Origin: Clostridiales bacterium
GTDB lineage: Bacteria > Bacillota > Clostridia > Oscillospirales > Oscillospiraceae
Direction: 5' to 3'
DNA length: 64,000 nucleotides
Assembly: GCA_020859945.1 (NCBI GenBank)
Contig: JAJBVG010000019.1
Span: 1-64,000, forward strand
This document shows, piece by piece, positions 17,997 to 30,762 of the stretch. The notes beneath the pieces are model-generated. The model worked only from the letters and a program-made list of their open reading frames with translations. It searched no databases and was not told where the DNA came from. Both the position numbers and the translations under genes were made by a program. Position 1 is the first letter of the stretch. Each line of letters starts with the position of its first letter.

Positions 17997-18692
17997 TTAT
18001 CCCACGTTCCACTTGTACCCAAATCCCCAGACGGTGGTGATGTAACTGGGGTTGGTGGGGTCGTCCTCCACCTTCAAACGCAGGCGGCGAACGTTCACAT
18101 CGACGATTTTTACCTCGCCGTAGTACTCCCGGCCCCAGATGCGGTCCAAAATCTCCTCCCGGCTAATGGCCTGGCGGGGATTGGTCATGAACAGGTGCAT
18201 GACGGAGTATTCCACCTGGGTCAGCTTGATGCGCTTGCCGTTTTTAAAGAGGACCCGGTTGTGGCAGTTCAGCAGGAAGGGGGGCTGGGAGATCTCGTCG
18301 CTGTTGGAGATGGGGGCGCTTTCCCCACCCAGGCGGCGGTAAAGGGCGTCCACCCGGGCGGTCAGCTCGGCGGGGGAGAAGGGTTTGGTCACATAGTCGT
18401 CCGCGCCGGTCATCAGGCCGGTGACCTTGTCCATCTCCTGGGTGCGGGCAGTGAGCATGATAATGCCCACCTTGCTGTCCCCGGCGCGGATTTGACGGCA
18501 GACCTCGAAGCCGTCGATGCCGGGCAGCATCACGTCCAGCAGCGCCAGCCGGATGTCCGGGTTCTGTTTCAGCTTCTCCAGAGCCTCTTCGCCGCTGGAG
18601 GCTTCCACCGTTTCGTATCCGGCGCGGTTCAAGTTCAGCACCACAAAGGAGCGGATGCTGTCCTCGTCTTCCAGTACAAGCACTTTTCTCAT
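17997..18692 (-). CDS. OmpR-family response regulator (no adjacent histidine kinase)
   Basis: VLVLEDEDSIRSFV; LLDVMLPGIDGFEVCR; winged-helix C-terminus. Confidence 0.92.
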   Translation of the reverse strand: MRKVLVLEDEDSIRSFVVLNLNRAGYETVEASSGEEALEKLKQNPDIRLALLDVMLPGIDGFEVCRQIRAGDSKVGIIMLTARTQEMDKVTGLMTGADDYVTKPFSPAELTARVDALYRRLGGESAPISNSDEISQPPFLLNCHNRVLFKNGKRIKLTQVEYSVMHLFMTNPRQAISREEILDRIWGREYYGEVKIVDVNVRRLRLKVEDDPTNPSYITTVWGFGYKWNVG

Positions 18693-18846
18693 GAAATTAC
18701 CTCATGTAAGCGATTAGCTGTTAGCCATTAGCTGTTAGTCACGCACTGTAAACCGAAAACAAGCCGTTCATACGGCGATGTCAGCAAAAAGTTCGCAGCT
18801 GCTGCGCTAAGAGCTAAAATAATGGATGGTCGTACCGCCGAATGGC

Positions 18847-20220
18847 TCAGTCAGTGGACCAGTCGGCGGTGATCAGGTGAAAACGGTCCAGCAGGTCTCC
18901 GGCGGACTCCACCTGGTCGTAGGCGGAGCCAAACAGCTCCAGGGAATAGATGGCGTCGCTGCTGCGGAGCAAAATCATCCGGTCCCCGGAGGTGGCGTTC
19001 CGCTCCCGGTAGGTGCCGGTGTTCTTGTAGATGCCCAGGAAGGGGGTGTCCGCGTCGTCGCTGCCGTCGTTGTAGTAAAACAGGATGCCCCGTTCGTTGC
19101 TGCCGCTTTGGGAGGTGTCCTGGCGGGCCAGCTCCAGGCAGTCCAGCCACTCCTCCGGCAGCTCCAGATACCAGCCGTCGGTGCTGTTGTAATAGGTGAT
19201 GGAGACCACCGTATAGGAGCCATCGGCGGCGTATTGTCGCCAGTCCACCGCATAAAATAAATCGGAGGAGCTGCTGTCGTAGTTGGTGAGGAGGTAGGGG
19301 ATGGGAATCTCCGCCACACCGTCCCCGTTGATGTCCTGATTGGAGGTCAGGCTGTAGCGGATGGTGTCGGTGCTGTTCTGGCCGTCCTCGTCCAGAGTGA
19401 TGTTGCACAGCGCCCCGTCCCGGAGCAGAAGAATGTCCGTCAGCTGATAGGAGGCGCTGGAATTGACATCCTGCACCGCCCCGGTGACATAGAGGGCGGG
19501 GGTGCCGTCCGCCAGCAGCCCGTCGCTGGTCTTGTCGATGGAGGACAGGCGGGTGGACAGGTTGGCGGTGCTGACCGGCTCCAGCACGCCGTCCACGTTG
19601 TCATAGTAGGTGGCAGTGCTCAGGTCGCTGTCGGAGTTGCGAACCGTCATCAGCACCAGCTCCTGCTCATCATCGTCATCCAGATCCACCGCGCTGTAGC
19701 GGGTGTAGGAGGTCTGGGTCATCAGGGTGATGGGGGTGTAATCCTCGATGGAATAGGCCGAGAGGGTGTAAAGGGCGCTGGAAACCTGCCAGGCCACCAC
19801 CAGCTCGTAAACGGTGCTCTCGTCCCCCACCAGCTGGCAGATGAGGACGGAGTTGATGTCGGTGCCGTCCCCGGCGATGACACAGGCCACCTCATATAGC
19901 CCTTCATCGTCTTTGGTGAAGATGTAAATTTTGAGCGGAGTCTCCGTGGCGGAGCTTTCCCGGAAAAAGGCCAGGGCCTCCTGCTCCCCGTCGCCGTCCA
20001 GGTCCTGTAGTTGGACCGGCTGGGTGTTGGAGCCGGACAGGGGCGGGGCGTATTCCAGCCCGGAGTCCAGCAGACTTTGCAGATTCTCCTCAAGAGAGGT
20101 ATATTCCTCGGAAGCCTTGGGCAAAGCGTACAGTTCGTCGGTGGATTCCAGCACATTGAAGCTGCAACCGGACAGAACCAGCATGGACAGCGCGCACAGC
20201 GCGGCGAGCAGCCGTTTCAT
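18847..20220 (-). CDS. Lipoprotein with FG-GAP/VCBS-like DxDxDG repeats
   Basis: MKRLLAALCALSMLVLSGCSFN lipobox; DLDGDGEQEAL, DLDDDDEQELVL, DINGDGVAEIP. Confidence 0.75.
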   Translation of the reverse strand: MKRLLAALCALSMLVLSGCSFNVLESTDELYALPKASEEYTSLEENLQSLLDSGLEYAPPLSGSNTQPVQLQDLDGDGEQEALAFFRESSATETPLKIYIFTKDDEGLYEVACVIAGDGTDINSVLICQLVGDESTVYELVVAWQVSSALYTLSAYSIEDYTPITLMTQTSYTRYSAVDLDDDDEQELVLMTVRNSDSDLSTATYYDNVDGVLEPVSTANLSTRLSSIDKTSDGLLADGTPALYVTGAVQDVNSSASYQLTDILLLRDGALCNITLDEDGQNSTDTIRYSLTSNQDINGDGVAEIPIPYLLTNYDSSSSDLFYAVDWRQYAADGSYTVVSITYYNSTDGWYLELPEEWLDCLELARQDTSQSGSNERGILFYYNDGSDDADTPFLGIYKNTGTYRERNATSGDRMILLRSSDAIYSLELFGSAYDQVESAGDLLDRFHLITADWSTD

Positions 20221-20342
20221 AGGGATGGTCGGCCTCCTTTCAGGATTCAATCTCCCCACAGTATACCATAGAATCGGGGAAAAGCCCACCAAAATTTTTG
20301 CGCCGCGGAGACTTTTTGCACCGGTTCCGGCGAAAGGACAGC

Positions 20343-21401
20343 TCACTTCACCAGTTTTTCCATCACGGCGCAGAAGGTGTCCATATCCTCCCCGGTGCCG
20401 ATGGTCACCCGGAGGAAATTGTCAATGCGGGGCTTGTCAAAGTAGCGCACCAAAATTCCCTCCTGCCGCAGCTGAGCGAAAAGCGTTTTGGCGGGCACTT
20501 TTTCGTGGCTGATGAAGATGAAATTGGCCTTGCTGGGCAGAACGGTGAAGCCAAGCGCTTGCAGTCTGCGCACCGTGACCTCCCGCGTGGCGGCCACCTT
20601 CGCGCAGTTCTCCCGGAACCAGGCCCGGTCCTGCACCGCCGCCGTGCCGCCCGCGATGGCCAGCCGGTCCAGGGTGTAGGAGTTGATGGAGTTCTTGACG
20701 CAGTTGACTGCCTGAATCAGATTCTCACTGCCAAAGGCGAAGCCCACCCGCAGACCCGCCAGAGAGCGGGACTTGGACATAGTCTGCACCACCAGCAGGT
20801 TGGGGTACTCCTCCAGCAGCGGCAGGGCGGAGGCGCCGCCGAAATCCACATAGGCTTCGTCCACGATGACCACCACGTCCGGGCTGCCCTCCAGCACCCG
20901 GCGCAGCTCGCTCTGGGGCAGCTCGATGCCGGTGGGGGCGTTGGGGTTGGTGATGACAACGCCGTTGTTGCCGCCGATGAGCCCCTCCACCGGCATGGTG
21001 AAGTCGTCGTTCAGGGGGACGATTTTGCAGTTGATACCAAACATCTCCGCGTAGACCGGGTAAAAGCTATAGGTGATGTCCGGGAAGGCGACGGTGTCGC
21101 CCACGCCGAAAAACGCCTGAAACGCAAACGCCAGCACTTCGTCAGAGCCGTTGCCCACAAAAATTTGGCTCTCTTTCAGGCCGTAGGCCTCCGCCAGCGC
21201 AGCGCGCAGGGCGGTCCCCTCCGGGTCGGAGTAAAGCCGCAGGCTCTCGTTGGTGTTCTCCCGAATGGCCTCCAGCGCCCTGGGCGAGGGGGGATAGGGG
21301 TTTTCGTTGGTGTTCAGCTTGATAAACTTCCGGTCCCTGGGCTGCTCCCCCGGGGTGTAGGGGACCAGATTCTGGATACGACTGCTCCAAAATTCTTTCA
21401 T
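20343..21401 (-). CDS. hisC: Histidinol-phosphate aminotransferase
   Basis: LNTNENPYPPSP; VDEAYVDFGG; TMSKSRSLAGLRVGFAFG. Confidence 0.9.
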   Translation of the reverse strand: MKEFWSSRIQNLVPYTPGEQPRDRKFIKLNTNENPYPPSPRALEAIRENTNESLRLYSDPEGTALRAALAEAYGLKESQIFVGNGSDEVLAFAFQAFFGVGDTVAFPDITYSFYPVYAEMFGINCKIVPLNDDFTMPVEGLIGGNNGVVITNPNAPTGIELPQSELRRVLEGSPDVVVIVDEAYVDFGGASALPLLEEYPNLLVVQTMSKSRSLAGLRVGFAFGSENLIQAVNCVKNSINSYTLDRLAIAGGTAAVQDRAWFRENCAKVAATREVTVRRLQALGFTVLPSKANFIFISHEKVPAKTLFAQLRQEGILVRYFDKPRIDNFLRVTIGTGEDMDTFCAVMEKLVK

Positions 21402-21418
21402 AGGATTTTGCCTCTCTC

Positions 21419-21619
21419 TCACGGTTTTTCCGCCGGTTGACCGGCGGGCAGGATCTTTTTCACGCTTTTTTCCGCCTTGCTGCGGGGAATCATCATCTCC
21501 CGGCCGCAGCCCTGGCAGCGCAGGCGGAAGTCCATGCCGATGCGCAGCACCAGCCACTCCCGGCTGCCGCAGGGGTGCGGTTTTTTCATCAACAGTACAT
21601 CGTTGACATGGATATCCAT
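21419..21619 (-). CDS. DUF951-family small zinc-binding protein
   Basis: DVLLMKKPHPCGSREWLVLRIGMDFRLRCQGCGREMMIPR. Confidence 0.85.
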   Translation of the reverse strand: MDIHVNDVLLMKKPHPCGSREWLVLRIGMDFRLRCQGCGREMMIPRSKAEKSVKKILPAGQPAEKP

Positions 21620-21823
21620 AAAAGACGCTCCTTTGCTTTAACTCGCTAATACGCTAACACAACGCAACCCGCCTGTCAAGCACGAGTTTGGGATACCCCT
21701 ATTGTTGCAGTTTTTCGGGCAAATGTCAATTCCTCGTTGCAATTCCATTCGGAATCGGCTATACTATTTCTGTTGCGTTCTCGCAAATGAACTGTGCTTA
21801 CCACGTTTGGGGAGGAACCTGAA

Positions 21824-23212
21824 ATGACCTTTGCGGAGTATTTGACTTCCTTACAGAATAAAACCGTCGCCATCATCGGCATCGGCGTCAGCAATACCCC
21901 CTGGATCAAGCTGCTGCTGCGCCGGGGCATTTCTGTGACCGCCTGCGACCGGGCCACGAGAGAGAAATTTGGCAACGACGCCCTGCTGGACGAGCTGGAG
22001 GCCATGGGCGCGACGTTGAAGCTGGGGCCGGACTATCTGGACGGGCTGGACCAGGACATCATCTTTCGGTCCCCCGGCATCCGCCCGGACATCCCCGCCT
22101 TTGAAGCGGCGAAGGCTCGCGGCAGCTTGGTGACCTCCGAGATGGAGGTATTTTTCCACGTCTGCCCCTGCAAGAAGATCGCCGTCACCGGCTCCGACGG
22201 CAAAACCACCACCACCACCATCATCGCCAAGGTGCTGGAGGCGGCTGGGTATACCGTCCACCTGGGAGGCAACATTGGCCGCCCGCTGCTGCCGGATACA
22301 GAGCAGATGCAGCCGGATGACATCGCCGTGTTGGAGCTGTCCTCCTTCCAGCTGTTGACCATGGACGCCAGCCCGGACATCGCCGTGGTCACCAACCTGG
22401 CCCCCAACCACCTGGACATCCACAAGGGCATGGAGGAGTATGTGGCGGCCAAGAAAAACATCTTCCGTTACCAGACCGCCCAACAAAAGGTGGTGCTGAA
22501 CCGTGACAACGCCATCACCAACGGCTTTGCGGCCGAGGCCCCCGGCCAGGTGACGCTGTTTTCCCGTCAGAACCCTCTGGATGAGGGCGTGGTGCTGGAG
22601 GACGGCGTGATTTGCGTCAAAAAGGCAGGGGAGACCCGGCAGGTGCTTCCCGTGAAAGACATCCTCATCCCCGGCGTCCACAATGTAGAGAACTACATGG
22701 CGGCTGTGGCCGCGCTGGACGGTCTGGTGGAGGACGAGGTGTTCCGCCGGTTCGCCGCCAGCTTCGGCGGGGTGGAGCACCGCATCGAGCTGGTGCGGGT
22801 GCGGAACGGCGTGAAGTATTACAACGACTCCATCGCCTCCAGCCCCAGCCGCACCATCGCCGGGCTGCGCTCCTTCCACCAGAAGGTGATTCTGATTGCC
22901 GGAGGCTACGACAAACACATCCCCTACGACGTGCTCGGCCCCGACTTGGTGGCCCACGTCAAGCAGTTGGTGCTCACCGGCGCCACCGCCGGGAAAATCC
23001 GAGCGGCGGCGGAAAACGCCCCCGGCTACGACCCGGCGCAGTTGCCCATCTGCGAGACAGAGAATCTGGCCGCCGCTGTCCAAAAGGCGGCAGAACTGGC
23101 CCAGCCGGGGGACATCGTGATTTTGTCCCCGGCCAGCGCCTCCTTTGACCAGTTTAAGAACTTTATGGAGCGGGGCAACGTGTTTAAGCAGCTGGTGAAT
23201 GAGCTGCCGTAA
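21824..23212 (+). CDS. murD: UDP-N-acetylmuramoyl-L-alanine--D-glutamate ligase
   Basis: ITGSDGKTTTT-like (VTGSDGKTTTTTI) and NLAPNHLDIHKGMEEY motifs. Confidence 0.95.
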   Translation: MTFAEYLTSLQNKTVAIIGIGVSNTPWIKLLLRRGISVTACDRATREKFGNDALLDELEAMGATLKLGPDYLDGLDQDIIFRSPGIRPDIPAFEAAKARGSLVTSEMEVFFHVCPCKKIAVTGSDGKTTTTTIIAKVLEAAGYTVHLGGNIGRPLLPDTEQMQPDDIAVLELSSFQLLTMDASPDIAVVTNLAPNHLDIHKGMEEYVAAKKNIFRYQTAQQKVVLNRDNAITNGFAAEAPGQVTLFSRQNPLDEGVVLEDGVICVKKAGETRQVLPVKDILIPGVHNVENYMAAVAALDGLVEDEVFRRFAASFGGVEHRIELVRVRNGVKYYNDSIASSPSRTIAGLRSFHQKVILIAGGYDKHIPYDVLGPDLVAHVKQLVLTGATAGKIRAAAENAPGYDPAQLPICETENLAAAVQKAAELAQPGDIVILSPASASFDQFKNFMERGNVFKQLVNELP

Positions 23213-23224
23213 GGAGGGACCTTT

Positions 23225-24253
23225 TTGACCGCGTTTGAACAACTGGCCCGCCTGACCCAATCCCCCGGCCCCACCGGGTTCGAGGGGACGGCGGCAAAGA
23301 CCGCCGCAGAGCTGCTTCGCCCGCTGGCGGATGAGGTCTGGACAGACACCATGGGCAGCGTCCTGGGCGTGAAGCGCTGCGGCAAAGCCGGAGCGAAAAA
23401 AATCCTGCTGGACGCCCATCTGGACGAGGTGGGGCTGATCATCACCGGCTACGAGCGGGGCTATCTGCGCTTTTCCACCTTGGGGGGCATCGACCCCCGC
23501 ATTTTGCCCAACCGGGAGGTCACGGTGCTGACCGTGCCGCCCCTGACCGGCATCGTCGCGGGAGCGCTGCCGGAGGACGGCGACAAGGCGGCGGTTCTGT
23601 CCGACCTGCGCATCGACGTGGGACTGACCCAGCAGGAGGCCCAGGCCCGCATCCCGGTGGGGACGCCGGTGGCCTATCGGGAGGACACCTTTCGTATGGG
23701 CGAAACCCGCGTGGCCGGAAAATCTCTGGACGACCGCTCCTGTTTTTATCTCTTGCTGCGGACGTTGGAGCTGCTTCAAGAGCGGGAGATGGACGTGGAT
23801 GTCTACGTCCTCGGCTCCGTCGGCGAAGAAGTGGACAGCCGGGGCGCTGTGACCGCGACCTATGGCGTCGCGCCGGACTGCGCCGTGGCGGTAGACGTGA
23901 CCTTTGGCAGCAGCGCCGACTGCTCCGGGGATGAGTGCTTCTCGCTGGGGAGCGGCCCGGTCATCGGCGTGGGGCCGAACATCGCTCAGTGGATGTTCCG
24001 GCGGATGAAAGCAAAAGCCGAAGCGGAGAAGATTCCCTACTCCGTGGAGGTCATGGCCGGTTCCACCGGCACCAACGGGTGGGACATCCAAATCCTGCGG
24101 GAGGGCATCCCCACCGCCATCCTCAGCCTCCCTCTGCGGTATATGCACACGCCGCTGGAGGTCATCGACCTGGGTGACGTGGAACAGTGCGCCCGGCTGC
24201 TGGCGGCCTTCGTAGAGCGCATCGGAGAGGAGGCGCTGTCATGCGGGAACTGA
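23225..24253 (+). CDS. M42-family metallopeptidase, copy 1
   Basis: DAHLDEVGLII; LDDRSCFYLLL; GSVGEEVDSRGA; STGTNGWDIQ. Confidence 0.88.
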   Translation: MTAFEQLARLTQSPGPTGFEGTAAKTAAELLRPLADEVWTDTMGSVLGVKRCGKAGAKKILLDAHLDEVGLIITGYERGYLRFSTLGGIDPRILPNREVTVLTVPPLTGIVAGALPEDGDKAAVLSDLRIDVGLTQQEAQARIPVGTPVAYREDTFRMGETRVAGKSLDDRSCFYLLLRTLELLQEREMDVDVYVLGSVGEEVDSRGAVTATYGVAPDCAVAVDVTFGSSADCSGDECFSLGSGPVIGVGPNIAQWMFRRMKAKAEAEKIPYSVEVMAGSTGTNGWDIQILREGIPTAILSLPLRYMHTPLEVIDLGDVEQCARLLAAFVERIGEEALSCGN

Positions 24254-25272
24254 GCAAGGCGCTGTGCGCCTGTTCCGGCGTGTCCAGCCGAGAGGACGAG
24301 GTGCGTGCGCTTATCCAAGCCCAGGCGGAACCTTATGCAGACAGCCTACGGGTGGATAATCTGGGCAACCTAATCGTGTTCAAGCATGGTCGGAAGTCCA
24401 CGGGAAAACGGGTGTTGCTGGACGCGCACATGGACGAAACAGGTGTAATGGCTTCTGGCTTTACAGATGATGGAGCCATCCGGTTCCAGACCGTGGGGCC
24501 GGTGGACCGCCGAACGCTCATCGGCAAGCGGGTCTACCTGGGCGAAAGCCGCATCCCCGGCGTTATCGGCATGAAACCCATTCATTTGACCACAAAATCG
24601 GAACGAAACGTCGTTCCAAGGCTGAAAGAACTCTATATCGACATCGGCGCGAAGGACAAGGCGGCGGCGAAGGCGCAGCTCTCATTGGGAGAGGTAGGCG
24701 TATTTGCCTCCGAGTTCACCTCATTTGGAACGAAAAAGTTATGTAAAGGAAAAGCACTTAACAGCAGGATTTCCTGCGCCGTATTGCTGAAATTGCTCCG
24801 GGAGGAACTGCCGGCGGACTGCACCTTCGTCTTTGCCGCCCAGGAGCTGGTGGGGACGCGGGGGGCCTTTGGCGCGGCCTTTGCGGAGAAGCCGGACATC
24901 GTCCTCTGTTTGGACGGCGTGGCGGCGGAGGATGGCCCGGAGCGGACTGAGGACAAGGTGGGTGTCATTCTTGGTCAGGGCGTGGTGTTGCCGGTGGCGG
25001 ACCGGTTCACGATTTACGACCGGGTGCTGTTCCTGCGGTTGCGGGAACTGGCGGAGCGCGAAAACATCCCCTGGCAGTTGAAGGCGGCGGACGGCGGACA
25101 GTCGGACGCCCGCAGCTACCAGCGCAGCCGGTGTGGAGCGCAGGTGGCGGGACTGGCCCTCCCGGTGCGGTATCTACACTGCCCCACTGAGGTGGCCAGC
25201 CTGGAGGACGCGGAGGGAATGCTGCGGCTGACCCGTTCCTTTTTACAGTCACTGGAGGAGGAAGAGCAATGA
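24241..25272 (+). CDS. M42-family metallopeptidase, copy 2
   Basis: LDAHMDETGVMASGFTDDGAI; GTRGAFGAAF; GGQSDARSYQ. Confidence 0.88.
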   Translation: MRELSKALCACSGVSSREDEVRALIQAQAEPYADSLRVDNLGNLIVFKHGRKSTGKRVLLDAHMDETGVMASGFTDDGAIRFQTVGPVDRRTLIGKRVYLGESRIPGVIGMKPIHLTTKSERNVVPRLKELYIDIGAKDKAAAKAQLSLGEVGVFASEFTSFGTKKLCKGKALNSRISCAVLLKLLREELPADCTFVFAAQELVGTRGAFGAAFAEKPDIVLCLDGVAAEDGPERTEDKVGVILGQGVVLPVADRFTIYDRVLFLRLRELAERENIPWQLKAADGGQSDARSYQRSRCGAQVAGLALPVRYLHCPTEVASLEDAEGMLRLTRSFLQSLEEEEQ

Positions 25273-26261
25273 CAGATTTGAACCTGCTGGAGCGGCTGAC
25301 CCGCGCCTTTGGCGTCTCCGGGGACGAAGGGGAAATCCGTGACCTCATCCGCCGGGAGGCGGAGGGGTATGCCGACGATATCACCGTTGACCCCATGGGC
25401 AACCTGCTCGTCCACCGGGCGGGGCCGGGGCCGAAGGTGCTGCTGGTTGCCCACATGGACAGCGTGGGGGTCATGGTCACCCACTGCGAAAAGGAGGGGG
25501 TACTGCGCTTTGCCCCGGTGGGCGGGCTGGACCCGGCCACGCTGCTGCAAGCGCCGGTGCGCTTCAAAAACGGTCTGCGGGGCCTTATTTCCTGTGACGA
25601 CAACAAGCTGGGCAAGGAGTTGAAATGCGCCGACCTGTTCCTGGATATCGGCGCGAAGGACAAGGCCGAGGCGGAAACGCTGGTGTCCCCGGGGGACACC
25701 GCCGCATACGACGCGCCCTTCTTCCAGGCGGGGAACCGCATTGTCTCCCCCTACCTGGACGACCGGGCGGGGTGCGGCACGCTGCTGGCCGTTCTCCGCG
25801 CTCTGGGCGAGCGGAAAAACGACCTGTACTTTGCCTTCACCACCCAGGAGGAGGTTGGCACCCGGGGCGCAGGGCCTGCCGGGTTCGCCGTCCGGCCCGA
25901 TTACGTCATCGTGGTGGACGTGACCTGCCCCGACGACATCCCCGGCGCACTCCACGAGGGGACAACCGCCCTGGGTAAGGGCGCGGCAGTGAAGGTGATG
26001 GACCACAGCGTCATCTGCCACCCGGAGATGGTGGAGCGGCTGTGCCGTTTGGCCAAAGAAAAGAATATCCCCGCCCAGCGGGACGTGCTGACCTGCGGCG
26101 GGACCGACGGCGGCCCCATCAGCCGCAGTCGCACCGGAGTCAAAACGGGCGGCGTGTCCATCCCCTGCCGCTATACCCACGCCCCCACGGAACTGATGGA
26201 TTTGGATGATTTTTCCGCCTGCGTGGACCTGATTACCGCTTTTTGTGAAAGTGAGCTGTAA
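25269..26261 (+). CDS. M42-family metallopeptidase, copy 3
   Basis: VAHMDSVGVMVTHCEKEGVL; LDDRAGCGTLLAVL; TTQEEVGTRGA; GGTDGGPISRS. Confidence 0.9.
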   Translation: MTDLNLLERLTRAFGVSGDEGEIRDLIRREAEGYADDITVDPMGNLLVHRAGPGPKVLLVAHMDSVGVMVTHCEKEGVLRFAPVGGLDPATLLQAPVRFKNGLRGLISCDDNKLGKELKCADLFLDIGAKDKAEAETLVSPGDTAAYDAPFFQAGNRIVSPYLDDRAGCGTLLAVLRALGERKNDLYFAFTTQEEVGTRGAGPAGFAVRPDYVIVVDVTCPDDIPGALHEGTTALGKGAAVKVMDHSVICHPEMVERLCRLAKEKNIPAQRDVLTCGGTDGGPISRSRTGVKTGGVSIPCRYTHAPTELMDLDDFSACVDLITAFCESEL

Positions 26262-26264
26262 ACC

Positions 26265-27533
26265 ATGAACAACGAAAACCCACTGGGCATCTCGGACCGG
26301 GTGCGTGACCTGGCCCGGCAAGCCCAGCAGGACATCATCGCTCAATTTGCGCGCATTGACGAAATCGCAGAGTATAACACCCAAAAGGTACTCTCCGCGT
26401 TCCAGACCCACCGGGTGGCGGAGAGCTACTTTGCCGGGACCACCGGCTACGGCTACGACGACCAGGGCCGGGATGAGTTGGATAAAATTTACGCGGATAT
26501 TTTCGGCACCGAGGACGCACTGGTGCGCATCCAGTTCGTCAACGGCACCCACGCCATCGCCTCCGCCCTCTATGGGGCCTTGAAACCCGGCGATATTCTC
26601 GTCAGTGCGGTGGGCGCGCCCTACGACACCCTTTTGGGGGTCATCGGCGTCACCGGTGAGGAGCCGGGCAGCCTGAAAAGCTACGGCATCGGCTACCGAC
26701 AGGTGGACATCACCCCCGACGACCAGCCGGACCGGGCGGGTCTGGCTCAGGCCGTGCGGGAGCCGGGTGTGAAGGCGGTGCTCATTCAGCGCAGCAAAGG
26801 CTATTCCACCCGCGCCACCTTGTCCGTGGCGGAAATTGGGGAATTGATTGACATTGTACGCCAGAACAACCCGGACGCCGCGGTCATCGTGGACAACTGC
26901 TATGGCGAGTTTGTAGAGACCACGGAACCCAGCCAGGTAGGGGCGGACCTCATCGTGGGCAGCCTCATCAAAAACCCCGGCGGCGGTCTGGCTCCCACCG
27001 GCGGCTATATCGCCGGGCGGCACGACCTGGTGGAGGCGGCGGCCATGCGGCTGACCGTCCCCGGCATTGGCCGGGAATGCGGCAGCACGTTGGGCAACAA
27101 CCGCGCCCTGTATCAGGGGCTGTTCCTGGCCCCCCACACGGTTGCTCAGGCGGTGAAAACCGCCGTCTTTGGGGCCAGGATGATGGAGTTGATGGGCTAC
27201 GACACGGAACCCACCTCCCAGCAGACCCGCCACGACATCATTCAGATGGTGTCCCTGCATACGCCGGAGGCGGTGGAACGGTTCTGCCGGGGCATCCAGT
27301 CCGGCTCTCCGGTGGACAGCTTCGTGACTCCCATCCCCTGGGATATGCCTGGCTACGACTGCCCTGTCATCATGGCGGCAGGGGCGTTCATCCAGGGGGC
27401 CTCCATCGAGCTTTCCGCAGACGCGCCCATGCGTCCGCCCTACACGGTCTATCTGCAAGGGGGGCTGACCTACCCCTCCGGCAAGACCGGCATCATGCTG
27501 GCGGCGGAGGAATTGTTGAAAGCGGAGCAGTAA
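26265..27533 (+). CDS. Methionine gamma-lyase family protein (aluminium-resistance-like PLP enzyme)
   Basis: FAGTTGYGYDDQGRDELDKIYADIFGTEDALVR; VDNCYGEFVE; LIKNPGGGLAPTGGY. Confidence 0.88.
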   Translation: MNNENPLGISDRVRDLARQAQQDIIAQFARIDEIAEYNTQKVLSAFQTHRVAESYFAGTTGYGYDDQGRDELDKIYADIFGTEDALVRIQFVNGTHAIASALYGALKPGDILVSAVGAPYDTLLGVIGVTGEEPGSLKSYGIGYRQVDITPDDQPDRAGLAQAVREPGVKAVLIQRSKGYSTRATLSVAEIGELIDIVRQNNPDAAVIVDNCYGEFVETTEPSQVGADLIVGSLIKNPGGGLAPTGGYIAGRHDLVEAAAMRLTVPGIGRECGSTLGNNRALYQGLFLAPHTVAQAVKTAVFGARMMELMGYDTEPTSQQTRHDIIQMVSLHTPEAVERFCRGIQSGSPVDSFVTPIPWDMPGYDCPVIMAAGAFIQGASIELSADAPMRPPYTVYLQGGLTYPSGKTGIMLAAEELLKAEQ

Positions 27534-27591
27534 GTTTTTTCGGCTATCTGCAAGCAAATACGCACATAGTTCTATTTCTTACCATCATATG

Positions 27592-27660
27592 TGTAGGGGC
27601 GGCCCTTGGCCGCCCGTAGAACCGCACTCTGAACGCGGGCGGCCACGGGCCGCCCCTACA
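27592..27660. repeat. GC-rich palindromic repeat, copy A
   Basis: tgtaggggcggcccttggccgcccg...cgggcggccacgggccgcccctaca; homologue at 43848-43917. Confidence 0.9.
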
Positions 27661-27724
27661 GGTGTGTGGCAACAATGCACACGAACACGCCCTCCCGCAT
27701 AAACTAAGCGAGGGGGTGGTGAGC

Positions 27725-30558
<2,834 letters not shown>

Positions 30559-30762
30559 TTTGACGGATTGAGAATTGCCTCTTGCATAATCCGCCGCCGT
30601 TCGATATAATAAAGAGTACGCACGCTGTTTTTTTGACGGTGTGCCCGGCGGTGGCTCTGCGGAGCGCCGTTTGAAAAAATTGTTATTCAGTCTGCAACGG
30701 AGGCTCCCAAAATTGCAGAGGGGATATATCGTACCATCGTACCAATGAGGAGGAACTTGGAC

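Noticed and set aside
17997-20220. Considered a two-component system with the lipoprotein as kinase
   Set aside because: The lipoprotein has no HisKA/HATPase motifs.
21851-24148. 765-aa minus-strand ORF spanning murD and the first M42 gene
   Set aside because: Antisense to two convincing genes; repetitive H/G/Q-rich translation typical of shadow frames.
25116-27557. 813-aa minus-strand ORF
   Set aside because: Antisense to M42 copies and the PLP lyase; no domain signature.
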